Source: CAG-411 sp050875145 (lineage in GTDB: Bacteria > Bacillota > Clostridia > Lachnospirales > Lachnospiraceae). From it: a stretch of 64,000 nucleotides of DNA. Positions 8,753-17,728 of this stretch are shown here, one piece after another. The notes under the pieces are model-generated. The model saw only the letters and a list, made by a program, of their open reading frames with translations, did not search any database and had not been told where the DNA came from. The stretch lies in the NCBI GenBank assembly GCA_050875145.1, contig JBNMLH010000001.1, forward strand, positions 124,001 to 188,000, written 5' to 3'. The position numbers and the translations under genes were made by a program. Numbering within the stretch: the stretch's first letter is position 1; every line of letters begins with the position of its first letter.

Positions 8753-8797
8753 CAACACCCCATCATTTGATATGTTCTGCAAGAAAATCCGCTTATA
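8753..8797 (+). pseudogene. 45-bp relic of an ABC ATPase gene
   Basis: This segment matches 9146-9190 inside the downstream ABC ATPase gene at 39 of 45 positions without gaps, covering the sequence encoding the Q-loop region. It is not in an open frame here. It is best read as the remnant of a paralogous ATPase gene lost upstream. Confidence 0.6.
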
Positions 8798-8831
8798 ATG
8801 GATATTCTGGCATCTATGCTCATGTAGAAGC

Positions 8832-8860
8832 TTGACAATAGCACAATCTACTGCTAAAGT
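8832..8860 (+). promoter_or_regulatory. Promoter of the plus-strand ABC operon
   Basis: TTGACA (8832-8837), 17 bp, TAAAGT (8855-8860) preceded by TGC, giving an extended -10. Confidence 0.7.
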
Positions 8861-8920
8861 GAGAAGAAAAAGGAGAATTTTGTAACCGTACTATTTCTTA
8901 TACTGTTACTTATTTTTATT

Positions 8921-9607
8921 ATGAATCAAACTATTCACTTACAAGTTTCAAATTTGAACAAAACCTATCGACATGGAAAACAAACGGTTTTAAAAGATAT
9001 TAATTTTACTGTCAAATCGGGCGAATGTATTGGAATTCTAGGCACAAATGGCTGTGGAAAATCCACACTTCTCACCTTACTGGCAGGTATTCAAACACCT
9101 AATTCAGGTACTATTCACGCTTTCTACGAAGATGCAGCTACATCTCAACACCCCATTATCGGATATGTTCCACAGGAAAATCCGCTTATAGAAGAACTAA
9201 CTGTTTACGATAATTTAAAACTTTGGTACAGTAATAGCCCTTTGCAGTTAGACAAAGAATTGGAAGAAGGTTCTCTTGCTATGCTCTCCATTTCTTCTTT
9301 TTTAAAGAAGAAAGTAAAACACTTATCTGGCGGAATGAAAAAACGCCTCACAATTGGATGTGCCTTGGCATGTAACCCACAAATTCTTTTACTGGATGAA
9401 CCCGGTGCTGCTCTTGATTTACCTTGCAAGGAAGAAATTCTTTCTTATCTAAAATCCTATAAATCCGCAGGAAATATTGTTATCATTGCCACCCATGAAG
9501 AACCAGAAATCGCACTGTGCGATCATATTTTTCTATTACGCAATGGAACACTTACTGAATTTGAATATAATGGAGATCTAAATGCCTTGCTCAAAGGCAT
9601 GTCATGA
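8921..9607 (+). CDS. ABC transporter ATP-binding protein
   Basis: A 228-residue ATPase subunit with a full motif set: Walker A GTNGCGKST, Q-loop YVPQEN, signature LSGGMKKR, Walker B ILLLDEPG, and the H-loop THEEPE. It should drive the two ABC-2 membrane proteins that follow directly (19 bp and a 4-bp overlap), as an exporter of unknown substrate. The ATG at 8921 has no close Shine-Dalgarno sequence; the nearest AAAAGGAG is about 45 bp upstream, and the in-frame codons between offer no standard start. Initiation may therefore be weak or use an unusual codon. Confidence 0.9.
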   Translation: MNQTIHLQVSNLNKTYRHGKQTVLKDINFTVKSGECIGILGTNGCGKSTLLTLLAGIQTPNSGTIHAFYEDAATSQHPIIGYVPQENPLIEELTVYDNLKLWYSNSPLQLDKELEEGSLAMLSISSFLKKKVKHLSGGMKKRLTIGCALACNPQILLLDEPGAALDLPCKEEILSYLKSYKSAGNIVIIATHEEPEIALCDHIFLLRNGTLTEFEYNGDLNALLKGMS

Positions 9608-9625
9608 TAATGAAAGGAATTCTGC

Positions 9626-10855
9626 ATGAAACTTTTTAAAACTTACCTAAAACTGGAATATAAGAAAGCACTTCAATCGTTTCCCACAATTTTACTTGGT
9701 ACCGTTGCCCTTTTTTGTGTTACTGTGCTTTTATTGTTTAGCTGGCAAAAGCAGAAAAAGGACAATGTTACATCTCCTGCTGTAATTGGTGTTGCCACAG
9801 AAAAAGACGAGCCTTACATGGACTTTTTTATGGGATTACTGAAAAACATGGATAATCTAAAAAATAATTATACATTTACCTTAATCGAAAAAGAACAGGT
9901 TTCCACACTTTTGGAAAAAAAGAAAATTGACATCGCCTTTCTTATCCCCAAAAACTATATTTCCTCTTTAATAGATGGAACGGACGAACCAATTGTTCTT
10001 CGTTTTAGCGGAAGTGACCCTTCTATTACCACACTTATGATGCGGCAGCTAAGCGAGGCTGTTTCCTCTATTATGCTGGAAACAGAGGCGGGTATCTATA
10101 CTATGAACGATTACTATGCTATACACCGTCTGCCAAATCAAAGCAAGGACGAGCGTAACTTAAATATTAAATATATTAATCGACTACTAACACGACATAG
10201 CATCTTTTCTATAGAAACTCTGGAAGCCGAACAAGGTCTTTCCTATACAGAATATTATTTTACGGTAGGATTATTGCTTCTACTTCTATCCTGGGGATTG
10301 TTAAGTCCTAACTGTTTCCGACCAGAAAAGAAGCTTTTACAATCAAAGTTAGCCCAATCAGGATTAAGCATTCCATTGCAATTTTTAGCAAAACAACTGG
10401 CATGCTGCGGTAGTTTATGCTTATTGTTTCTTATGCTTTCCCTGATTCTTTCTCTTGTTGCTCCCCTCCTACCTATCACCATTCTTCAGCAGACTACTTT
10501 TGTAGAATGGATAAGGGCTTTTTTACCTGTTTTATTAGCAATTCCATTAATTACAGCTTTCTTTCACGTTATATATGAACTTATTCCAGATTTAGTAGCA
10601 GGTGTTTTGTTCTTATTTATCAGCATTTTGTTAATGGGCTATTTGTCCGGTTATTTTTATCCTTTTTCCATGCTGCCAAATAGTATACAAAACATTTCCC
10701 ACCTTTTGCCTACCCGTATACTTTTTCAATATGCATCTGGTTGCCTAACAAAAAGCTTTTCACTTGTAGCTTTGGGAAAATTACTTCTTACTACCTTTAT
10801 TTTGGAATTGATTGCACTTTGTACCCGTATGTATCGATTGGAGGTGACACGATGA
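9626..10855 (+). CDS. ABC-2 type permease
   Basis: A 409-residue membrane subunit with the ABC-2 exporter plan: one N-terminal helix (about residues 20-40), a long extracytoplasmic domain (about 45-205), then five or so helices in the C-terminal half. The extracytoplasmic domain resembles those of drug, lantibiotic or polysaccharide-type exporters of this class. The stop codon overlaps the start of the next permease by 4 bp (ATGA), so the two are translationally coupled and probably form a heterodimer. Confidence 0.85.
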   Translation: MKLFKTYLKLEYKKALQSFPTILLGTVALFCVTVLLLFSWQKQKKDNVTSPAVIGVATEKDEPYMDFFMGLLKNMDNLKNNYTFTLIEKEQVSTLLEKKKIDIAFLIPKNYISSLIDGTDEPIVLRFSGSDPSITTLMMRQLSEAVSSIMLETEAGIYTMNDYYAIHRLPNQSKDERNLNIKYINRLLTRHSIFSIETLEAEQGLSYTEYYFTVGLLLLLLSWGLLSPNCFRPEKKLLQSKLAQSGLSIPLQFLAKQLACCGSLCLLFLMLSLILSLVAPLLPITILQQTTFVEWIRAFLPVLLAIPLITAFFHVIYELIPDLVAGVLFLFISILLMGYLSGYFYPFSMLPNSIQNISHLLPTRILFQYASGCLTKSFSLVALGKLLLTTFILELIALCTRMYRLEVTR

Positions 10856-12024
10856 AACACTATTTTACTTGGTTGCAAATACTTGGAAAACGGTTGCTCC
10901 GAAAACCTTTATTTCTCTTTACCTTATTTTTAATTCCTGCAACCGTTTTACTTCTCAGAGGCTCTATCCACCCAAAAGACTCTGCGATTCATGTTCTTCT
11001 TTACAACGATGAATCAGCGGGAAAACAAACACAAGACACCATCCATGACTTGTTAGCACAATCTAATACCATTGTAACTTTTTCCAGATGTAACGGAAAG
11101 GAGGAGTTATACAAACAGATTTTATCCGGCAAAGCTGACTGTGCTTATCTGTTTCCAGCAAATTTAGACCAGACTCTACAAGACCATGCCACCCAAAAGA
11201 AAGCCGTTATTTCTGTCGTATATGCCAAAAATAGTCTTACCTCTCCTTTAGTTCAGGAGCTTGTTTATAGTAAGGTCTACCCGAAACTATGCTATTACAT
11301 TTTGGAAAATCATGTAAAAAAAAGAGTCCCTTCTACCGATGAAAAGGAACTTAACAAACTTTATCAGGAACATCAAACAGGAAAAAGCTTTTTTTCTTTT
11401 GAATATACCGATGGCAGTAAAAATGAACTATTAAATAAGGAAGATACCAATTATATGCTTCTACCTATGCGTGGAATTGCCGCTATTTTTCTGTTTTTAG
11501 CTGCACTAACTGGTATGCTCTACTGGTATGAGGACAAAGAACATCAGCTCCTTTGCTGGTTAGCAAATAACAAAAGAAACGTAATTCGCTTTTTCTATGC
11601 CTTTCAACCTACCTTTTTGGCAGGTATCGTAGGCTTGTTGTCTCTTTTGCTATCTGGCATTTCTTCAAACCTAGTGAATGAAGTACTTTGCATGTTTCTA
11701 TTTATATTAGCCGCTACCTCTTTTTCCTTGCTACTAAGTTTGCTTTTGCCAAAAATAAAGCTATTTTTAGCTGTCATACCTCTATTGATTGGTGGAAGTA
11801 TGATACTTTGCCCAGTTTTTCTCAATCTAACTACAAGTAATCCGATTTGCAGTCTATTGTCCAAACTTTTACCTGTTACTTATTATTTAGAAAGTATCCA
11901 TAGTAATTCTGGTAAATGGCATTTATTTTTGTATACGGTAGTTCTACTGCTGTGTTATATCATATTGGCAAGTTGTTGCAATCCTTCCGCTAAACGGTTG
12001 AAACTTGCAAAACATTTCTCATAG
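10852..12024 (+). CDS. ABC-2 type permease, second subunit
   Basis: The start at 10852 (MKHYFTWLQ) is fixed by GGAGGTG upstream and the ATGA overlap; a longer frame to 10741 runs through the previous gene. The 390-residue protein has the same plan as its partner: one N-terminal helix, an extracytoplasmic domain of about 180 residues, and a C-terminal bundle of helices. It is the last gene of the three-gene exporter operon and converges on the minus-strand operon that ends at 12043. Confidence 0.85.
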   Translation: MKHYFTWLQILGKRLLRKPLFLFTLFLIPATVLLLRGSIHPKDSAIHVLLYNDESAGKQTQDTIHDLLAQSNTIVTFSRCNGKEELYKQILSGKADCAYLFPANLDQTLQDHATQKKAVISVVYAKNSLTSPLVQELVYSKVYPKLCYYILENHVKKRVPSTDEKELNKLYQEHQTGKSFFSFEYTDGSKNELLNKEDTNYMLLPMRGIAAIFLFLAALTGMLYWYEDKEHQLLCWLANNKRNVIRFFYAFQPTFLAGIVGLLSLLLSGISSNLVNEVLCMFLFILAATSFSLLLSLLLPKIKLFLAVIPLLIGGSMILCPVFLNLTTSNPICSLLSKLLPVTYYLESIHSNSGKWHLFLYTVVLLLCYIILASCCNPSAKRLKLAKHFS

Positions 12025-12042
12025 ATTTATAGCATTAGACAT

Positions 12043-12585
12043 TCATCCCAATGTATTGCAATGATTTGCCTGCATTTTTAATCTTGCGATAGACAATGCA
12101 AGTACAACGATTATGCTCAAACAAGTAACTCCATACCATGCAAACACTACTTTTCCTTTCCATATACTAATCACAATTTGCAAAAGTAAAACAAAGATAA
12201 AGCGTATCCCACCTTGTTTTAGTATTTCAGGTAATCGAGCCTGAAATACTTCCTTCCCTGTGATTGGTTGAAAAAGCAAGATATCTGCCAATGCAAGATT
12301 TTTTTCACCGGCAACATTTCCATAATGTTGAAAATGCATTTGAAACCATACAAAAGTCATACTTGCGTATTTTAATGTACGCCTACCTATCTCCGATGCA
12401 TTAAGAGCAACATCAAAATCCTTTATCCCGTCTGAAAAATAAAGGATACAAACTCCAATTTCCAATAAAAATGCAACAAACTCCAAAAGGTACCAATACT
12501 CATTTTCTTTTTTTACTTTTTTATCAAACTGACGTATTCTTTCATGTATATCCTGATAAAACCATCTGTGCCATACGTTTCTCAT
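12043..12585 (-). CDS. Membrane protein of GntR-linked ABC exporter
   Basis: A 180-residue integral membrane protein with about four hydrophobic segments (residues about 32-52, 75-95, 130-147 and 152-170). No named domain is recognised. It is the last gene of a minus-strand operon with another membrane protein and two ABC ATPases, so it is most likely one half of the permease of that exporter. Only 15 bp separate it from the upstream membrane gene. Confidence 0.75.
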   Translation of the reverse strand: MRNVWHRWFYQDIHERIRQFDKKVKKENEYWYLLEFVAFLLEIGVCILYFSDGIKDFDVALNASEIGRRTLKYASMTFVWFQMHFQHYGNVAGEKNLALADILLFQPITGKEVFQARLPEILKQGGIRFIFVLLLQIVISIWKGKVVFAWYGVTCLSIIVVLALSIARLKMQANHCNTLG

Positions 12586-12600
12586 TTATATTTTTCCTTT

Positions 12601-13290
12601 CTACTGTTCCCGTATTCTTTTTTCCTCTTTTCTATTTTTGTAAAATTCATAAATCCCTACGAAAAGTAAATATAAGATTCCAATTGTCCATATTACGATT
12701 TGCCATCGCTCGGTTTTCCCCTCCGCATTGATAGCCACACTATACAAAAATAAATACACAAAATATCCCACAAACTGATACCATTTCATATCAAGACTTT
12801 GTGCATTTCTTATCCAACTATCGTCTCTTATACTTATCTTTGCAAAAACAGTGCTTCCAATCCAAATGCTGGTAAGCAAAAAGATTATTACTATTTGTTT
12901 GATGCTCTCCCCTTTTAAAAAGAACACTACAAATTGTGTAATCAAATTAAAAATTTGGATGATACCTGCTCTTTCCCAGCGTATGGTTTTCTTATATTGC
13001 TTTCTCTGCCTTTCTCCCACTGGAAGATAGTACATAATTTGTGGCATATCACAAGAAAAAATATAATGAATAAACATAATTCCTATAAAATAAAAACAAA
13101 CAACACCCGCTGTCACAAACTCTCGTATCCCTTTCTCTATGGTATCCGCATCACGAAAAACCCCCATCCAGGTCACATACATGATAACCCCATAAATCCA
13201 TTCCGTCAAAAAAAATGTTCTTAATTCACTTCCTATATGTTTCATTTGAAAATACGCATTTGCGTATATATTCTTCCACACTTTTTTCAT
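12601..13290 (-). CDS. Membrane protein of GntR-linked ABC exporter
   Basis: A 229-residue protein with about six hydrophobic segments and a charged C-terminus (NRKEEKRIREQ). It lacks the large extracytoplasmic domain of the plus-strand exporter subunits, so the two systems are not recent copies. Its position directly after an ATPase gene (44 bp) and before a second membrane protein points to a permease component. Confidence 0.75.
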   Translation of the reverse strand: MKKVWKNIYANAYFQMKHIGSELRTFFLTEWIYGVIMYVTWMGVFRDADTIEKGIREFVTAGVVCFYFIGIMFIHYIFSCDMPQIMYYLPVGERQRKQYKKTIRWERAGIIQIFNLITQFVVFFLKGESIKQIVIIFLLTSIWIGSTVFAKISIRDDSWIRNAQSLDMKWYQFVGYFVYLFLYSVAINAEGKTERWQIVIWTIGILYLLFVGIYEFYKNRKEEKRIREQ

Positions 13291-13334
13291 ACTGTTTCCC
13301 TCCCTAATCTATCCTGCGATAAAACACAGCTCTT

Positions 13335-13967
13335 TTATAAATTTTCTCTAAATTGTAGTAGTTTTCCCTTTTCCAACTCACAAATATAATCCATATTTTT
13401 CTCTATATCCGACGCAATATGTGTAGACAAAAACACCAACGTATCTTCTGTACAAATTCGCCGCAATAATTGATAAAAATTTTGCCGAAACAACGGGTCC
13501 ATTCCTGCAGTCACTTCATCCATAAGGTAAATTTTTGTATTATGTGCTCTTGCAAATGCAATTTCAAATCGCACTCTTTCTCCTCTGGATAGTGCAGCTA
13601 CCTTTTTTCTTTCCCCTACTTTCATCTCATGCAAAGATTGAAAAAAGACTTCTTTATCAAATGTTTCATATAAGGTAGACAATATCTCCATATTTTTAAG
13701 AATTGTTTTCTGCTCAAAGAAACGCGCCTCTTCTCCTATATAACTGACTTGTTGTTTCCATTTTACCCAATCTTCCCGAACATCCTTTCCACCCCATAAA
13801 ATCTGTCCCGTATAGCCCCGAATACCGAAAATCGTCTGTAACATAGTTGATTTCCCCGCTCCATTTTTTCCAACTACACCAACGATATAACCGGGTTCTA
13901 CCGAAAACGTTACCTGCTGTAAAATCCCCTGTCTTTTTTTATTTGAAACACCTTTTACTTCCAACAT
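13335..13967 (-). CDS. ABC transporter ATP-binding protein (short)
   Basis: A 210-residue ATPase with Walker A GKNGAGKST, a signature written ALSRGERVR rather than LSGGQ, Walker B KIYLMDEVTAGMDP, and the H-loop STH. The S-R-G-E signature is typical of the YtrB/BcrA-like exporters under GntR control. It partners the two membrane proteins downstream. A 211-bp inverted repeat separates it from the gntR gene upstream, so it may be expressed at a different level from the first part of the operon. Confidence 0.88.
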   Translation of the reverse strand: MLEVKGVSNKKRQGILQQVTFSVEPGYIVGVVGKNGAGKSTMLQTIFGIRGYTGQILWGGKDVREDWVKWKQQVSYIGEEARFFEQKTILKNMEILSTLYETFDKEVFFQSLHEMKVGERKKVAALSRGERVRFEIAFARAHNTKIYLMDEVTAGMDPLFRQNFYQLLRRICTEDTLVFLSTHIASDIEKNMDYICELEKGKLLQFRENL

Positions 13968-14001
13968 ACTCTTCCTTTTCTCCTCTTGCTATTGTATTAA
14001 T

Positions 14002-14212
14002 TAGGTAATTGCGAAACTCTAAATAAACTACATTTCATTTGTGCACACTTACATATCATAAGCAAGGTGCTTCTGACACCGTCGGTATTTAGGCACCGTG
14101 TTTTGGTGCCTTATGTACCGCTACGAGTGTCGGGCAGCGAGAGCGTGCCTTGCGTTGATCTGTAAGTTCTGCACAAAAGTTCTCAGAGTAAATTGAGTTT
14201 CGTAATTACCTA
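14002..14212. repeat. 211-bp inverted-repeat element abutting gntR stop
   Basis: Terminal arms of 18 bp (14002-14019 and 14195-14212) match with one mismatch. Inside, a second long imperfect hairpin pairs GTGCACACTTACATATCA with TGATCTGTAAGTTCTGCAC-like sequence, and a GC-rich core folds around GGCACCGTGTTTTGGTGCC. The right arm supplies the TAG stop codon of the gntR gene, which suggests insertion at the gene end. The GC content of the core is higher than its surroundings. Confidence 0.7.
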
Positions 14213-14581
14213 TTGCAATAATGCCTCTACCATCTCTACAATATCCTGCTTAGTAAGCCCTGCACTTTTACAATCTTGTAAAACCTCTGTCATACGTTTT
14301 TCCAAAATCATCCACTGCTTTTCCTTTAAATAGTCCGTATTGTATTCACATACATAAAATCCCTTACCTGCCACCGAACGAAGCAATCCTTCTTTCTCTA
14401 ACTCCTCATATGCCCGTTTCGTGGTAATCACACTTACCTCCAATTCCATTGCCAGCCCCCGAATGGATGGAAGTGCCTCCCCTGCCTTTAACTCGCCCTT
14501 TACAATGGCATCTTTTAATTGATTTACAATCTGTTCATAGATTGCCATAGTCCCCTGTGGTCGAATTTGAATCTTTAACAT
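14210..14581 (-). CDS. GntR-family regulator, YtrA/YhcF type
   Basis: A 123-residue repressor consisting of a GntR winged helix (IYEQIVNQLKDAIVKGELKAG, then LPSIRGLAMELEVSVITTKRAYEELEKEGLL) and only about 45 extra residues. The short tail is the mark of the YtrA subfamily, whose members control ABC exporters and often respond to cell-wall antibiotics. Its start overlaps the end of the upstream ATPase gene by 7 bp. The likely operator is the 19+19 bp palindrome at 15462-15501. Confidence 0.9.
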   Translation of the reverse strand: MLKIQIRPQGTMAIYEQIVNQLKDAIVKGELKAGEALPSIRGLAMELEVSVITTKRAYEELEKEGLLRSVAGKGFYVCEYNTDYLKEKQWMILEKRMTEVLQDCKSAGLTKQDIVEMVEALLQ

Positions 14582-15444
14582 AAAAACTCACCATGCTTTC
14601 CTTCATTGGCTTTCAATAAACAACACATAAGCTCCTCAATCGTCGGAACATGCACTTCCAATTCCTTCTCATAGTTTCTCCATCTTCTATGACGCATCAA
14701 GGCTTTCCAACTATATTTCTTTTCTTCTATGTAAATACAATCCTGTTTTGGCAAATTTTTGATTCGATACCTTTCCCCTTGTACGATGCGATACCTATTT
14801 TCTAAACTCTTTCGATCGGTAAAAAGAACCATTTTACCCTGATGTAAAAATCCAATATAATCTGCAATCTGGTCTAAATCCTGTGTATTGTGCGTGGCCA
14901 TTACTACGCTCTTCTCTCCATCTGCAATAAATTCTGTTATCAATTTTAAAAACTGTGCACGAAACTCCCGATCAAAATTTGCAGTTGGTTCGTCTAAAAT
15001 CAACAATCGTGGCTTATGAGACAATGCAAAAGCAAATTGAAACTTTAGCTTTTCTCCTTTGGATAACTTTCCAAATCTATCTTTTTCATTCAATGTAAAT
15101 TGATGCAAAAGTTTTAAGAATTGTTCCTTTGAAAATCGTTCATAATACTTTCCATAATAGTCTCCATTTTCTTCTAAAGTAAATCCCGGTATAAATAAAT
15201 CTTCCTGCATAACAAAACCAATATCCTGCTTTATCTTTTCTTCTTCCTGTTGATAACGCCTTCCATCTAGTAAAATCTCCCCCTCTGTCGGCGCATAAAC
15301 ATTTAATAACAATTTTAGTAACGTAGTTTTCCCAGCTCCATTTTCTCCAATAAGCCCCAAAATATAACCCTTTGGCAACTGAAACGTCACATTTTGTAAG
15401 GAAAAGCCCTTCCACTGTTTTCCCAAATTTTCTGCAACAATCAT
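14575..15444 (-). CDS. ABC transporter ATP-binding protein
   Basis: The ATG at 15444 is preferred to a GTG at 15453, because the GTG overlaps the GGAG ribosome binding site. The 289-residue protein has Walker A GENGAGKTT, Q-loop VMQED, signature KLSKGEKLKFQ, Walker B LLILDEPTANFD and H-loop THN. The last 75 residues form an accessory domain ending in a basic stretch. It is the first gene of the operon and precedes gntR, an uncommon order; YtrA-type operons usually begin with the regulator. No permease follows directly, so it may share the downstream membrane proteins. Confidence 0.88.
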   Translation of the reverse strand: MIVAENLGKQWKGFSLQNVTFQLPKGYILGLIGENGAGKTTLLKLLLNVYAPTEGEILLDGRRYQQEEEKIKQDIGFVMQEDLFIPGFTLEENGDYYGKYYERFSKEQFLKLLHQFTLNEKDRFGKLSKGEKLKFQFAFALSHKPRLLILDEPTANFDREFRAQFLKLITEFIADGEKSVVMATHNTQDLDQIADYIGFLHQGKMVLFTDRKSLENRYRIVQGERYRIKNLPKQDCIYIEEKKYSWKALMRHRRWRNYEKELEVHVPTIEELMCCLLKANEGKHGEFLC

Positions 15445-15461
15445 CTTTTTCACTCCAATCC

Positions 15462-15501
15462 GTACCTATACTGTATATATTTATATATACAGTATAGGTA
15501 C
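15462..15501. promoter_or_regulatory. Palindromic operator for the GntR/YtrA regulator
   Basis: Two perfect 19-bp arms (15462-15480 and 15483-15501) are separated by 2 bp and centred on an AT-rich TATATA stretch. GTAC...GTAC palindromes of this kind are the operators of YtrA-type GntR repressors. It lies 18 bp upstream of the first start codon. Confidence 0.8.
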
Positions 15502-15523
15502 AGAAATGTCAAGAAAAATAATA

Positions 15524-15557
15524 AAGCCGTTCGGCATATTCTCACACCAAACGGCTT
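15524..15557 (-). terminator. Terminator of deoB-deoD
   Basis: On the minus strand AAGCCGTT pairs with AACGGCTT (15557-15550 with 15531-15524) and is followed by TATTATTTTTC. Confidence 0.75.
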
Positions 15558-15624
15558 ATGAATCAATCGGATATTTGCAATCCGCTTTGCTACTTGCTCA
15601 TAATCGAATAACTGCTTCGCAGTT
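15558..15624 (-). repeat. Hairpin-7nt-core element, copy 2 (after deoD)
   Basis: On the minus strand a hairpin AACTGC-TTC... (15624-15610) is followed by 7 nt and a 33-nt core (15602-15570) that matches 20538-20570 at 30 of 33 positions. The element begins 5 bp after the deoD stop and ends just before its terminator. Confidence 0.7.
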
Positions 15625-15628
15625 TCGT

Positions 15629-16339
15629 TTAAACCAATATTCCTGTTTCCAATGCAATCTCCATCATTTGACGAAATCCTGTCTGTCGTTCTTCTGCAGA
15701 CAACTCTTTTCCCGAATATAAATGATCTGAGATTGTCAAAATGCACAATGCTTTTTTTCCTAATCTTGCAGCGTTATAGTAAAGTGCCGCCGATTCCATT
15801 TCTACCGCAAGGACATGCATCCGTTTCCACAAATCATTGTCCTTTGGATTATCGGTATAAAAGGTATCAGAAGAAAGTATATTTCCTACCTGTACTTTGC
15901 ACTGCTTCTTTTCTGCCACTTCCACTGCTGTACGAAGCAATCCAAAATCTGCAATAGGTGCTAAAATTCCCGGTAATTTGTACTGAGATGCATAGTTAGA
16001 ATTTGTAGATGCGCCCATAGCAATTACAATATCCATCAAATCTACTTCATCCGACAATCCACCTGCGGAACCAATTCGAATAATATTTTCTACTCCATAC
16101 TGGTCATATAATTCATACGAATAAATTCCCATAGATGGCATCCCCATACCATGCCCCATTACAGAAAGTGTTTTCCCTTTGTAGGTTCCTGTATAGCCAA
16201 ACATATTGCGAACCGTATTAAAACATACTACATTCTCCAAAAATTCTTCTGCAATATACTTTGCACGAAGCGGATCACCAGGCATCAAAACTGTCTTTGC
16301 TATATCTCCTACATTCGCTTTATTATGTGGTGTACTCAT
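15629..16339 (-). CDS. deoD: Purine-nucleoside phosphorylase, DeoD type
   Basis: DeoD cleaves purine (deoxy)nucleosides with phosphate to base and (deoxy)ribose 1-phosphate. The 236-residue length and sequence fit the hexameric bacterial type: MPGDPLRAKYIAE, VMGHGMGMPSMGIYS, RIGSAGG, VEMESAALY and the TISDHL segment with the catalytic Asp. AGGGGGAATAGC precedes the ATG. It follows deoB by 3 bp, so the sugar phosphate it releases can pass to the phosphopentomutase. Confidence 0.97.
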   Translation of the reverse strand: MSTPHNKANVGDIAKTVLMPGDPLRAKYIAEEFLENVVCFNTVRNMFGYTGTYKGKTLSVMGHGMGMPSMGIYSYELYDQYGVENIIRIGSAGGLSDEVDLMDIVIAMGASTNSNYASQYKLPGILAPIADFGLLRTAVEVAEKKQCKVQVGNILSSDTFYTDNPKDNDLWKRMHVLAVEMESAALYYNAARLGKKALCILTISDHLYSGKELSAEERQTGFRQMMEIALETGILV

Positions 16340-16342
16340 ATG

Positions 16343-17527
16343 CTATTCCCCCTTTTTTATCTGCTTATAGATACTGTCACCTTCAATGGAAACTTCCATT
16401 CCAAGCATATCTAAAATCGTGCCACCGATATAACCAAATCCATCTTTGGTTCCAAGATTTTTCGCTGCAATCTTAACACCCGTTATTACCCATGGAATAT
16501 ACTCTCTGGAATGGTCTGTGGAAGGGGTACTTGGATCACATCCATGATCTGCTGTTATCATAAGTACATCTTCTTCCTTCAATAAAGACAGGAGCTCTGG
16601 AAGGCGGGAATCAAAATAGGTCAATGCCTTTCCGTATCCATCAATATCATTTCTATGTCCATATTTCATATCAAAATCCACTAAGTTCGTAAAACAAAGT
16701 CCATGGAAATCCCGTTTCATATAAGCAATTGTCTTATCAATTCCATCTGCATTGTCCTGTGTCCGAACCATTTCCGTTACACCTTTTCCTGCAAAAATAT
16801 CATTTATCTTTCCCACTGCAAGCACATCCATACCTGCAGCTTTTATTTTGTCCAACATCGTATCCTTTGGTGGCAACAAGGAATAATCATGTCTTCTGGA
16901 TGTACGGCTATAAGGCCACTCTCCCTCAAAAGGTCTTGCAATCACACGCCCCACTCCATAAGCACCCTGACAAAGTTCTCTTGCAATCTCACAATATTCA
17001 TACAGTTGTTCTACTGGCACTACACTTTCATGTGCAGCAATTTGAAATACCGAATCCGCAGACGTATAAACAATCAACGCTCCTGTCTCTATATGCTCTT
17101 TTCCATAATCTTTGATTACTTCTGTACCAGAATATGGCTTATTACATAAAACTTTTCTACCTGTTCTTTTTTCAAATTGATCAATCAAATCTTTTGGAAA
17201 TCCATTTGGAAAAGTTGGCATTGCTTCTCTTGAAATCAATCCCGCGATCTCCCAATGCCCTGTCGTAGTATCTTTTCCTTTGGATTTTTCTGAAAGTCTG
17301 CAAATTGTTCCCGTTTGCTCTACCTTTTCTTTTGCCCATGCATGTTTTTCGTCTACTTTCATTCCATCCAGATTAAAAAATCCGAGTTTTTGCATGTTTG
17401 GCATATAAAAACCATCATAATGCGATGCCGCATATACCGTATGACTTCCCTGATCACCAAACGCAGCCGCATCTGGCATTTCTCCAACGCCTACACTATC
17501 TAATACAATTAAAAATACCCTTTTCAT
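16343..17527 (-). CDS. deoB: Phosphopentomutase
   Basis: DeoB interconverts (deoxy)ribose 1- and 5-phosphate, feeding nucleoside sugars into the pentose phosphate pathway or deoxyribose aldolase. The 394-residue protein shows the alkaline-phosphatase-like metal site: FLIVLDSVGVGEMPDA at the start, DTTTGHWE with the phosphorylated Thr, and TADHGCDPSTPSTDHSRE near the end. The start at 17527 has GGAGTGATAACG upstream; the frame to 17563 is an extension. It is the first gene of deoB-deoD. Confidence 0.97.
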   Translation of the reverse strand: MKRVFLIVLDSVGVGEMPDAAAFGDQGSHTVYAASHYDGFYMPNMQKLGFFNLDGMKVDEKHAWAKEKVEQTGTICRLSEKSKGKDTTTGHWEIAGLISREAMPTFPNGFPKDLIDQFEKRTGRKVLCNKPYSGTEVIKDYGKEHIETGALIVYTSADSVFQIAAHESVVPVEQLYEYCEIARELCQGAYGVGRVIARPFEGEWPYSRTSRRHDYSLLPPKDTMLDKIKAAGMDVLAVGKINDIFAGKGVTEMVRTQDNADGIDKTIAYMKRDFHGLCFTNLVDFDMKYGHRNDIDGYGKALTYFDSRLPELLSLLKEEDVLMITADHGCDPSTPSTDHSREYIPWVITGVKIAAKNLGTKDGFGYIGGTILDMLGMEVSIEGDSIYKQIKKGE

Positions 17528-17661
17528 CGTTATCACTCCATTCTCTACACGCACTTGATTCAAGCGTTTTCTTTCTTACTATGCCCAAGCATAATACTTT
17601 TTACTTTATATCATATTCTCCTTTGATAAAATATAATAGAGTGTATCATTCTCCTATTTTT

Positions 17662-17690
17662 AGTATATTTTTTCCTTCTCATGAAGTCAA
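17662..17690 (-). promoter_or_regulatory. Promoter of deoB-deoD
   Basis: On the minus strand TTGACT (17690-17685) and TATACT (17667-17662) have a 17-bp spacer. Confidence 0.75.
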
Positions 17691-17728
17691 TAACATACTT
17701 TTTACAATTTTATTATCATTTGATGTCC

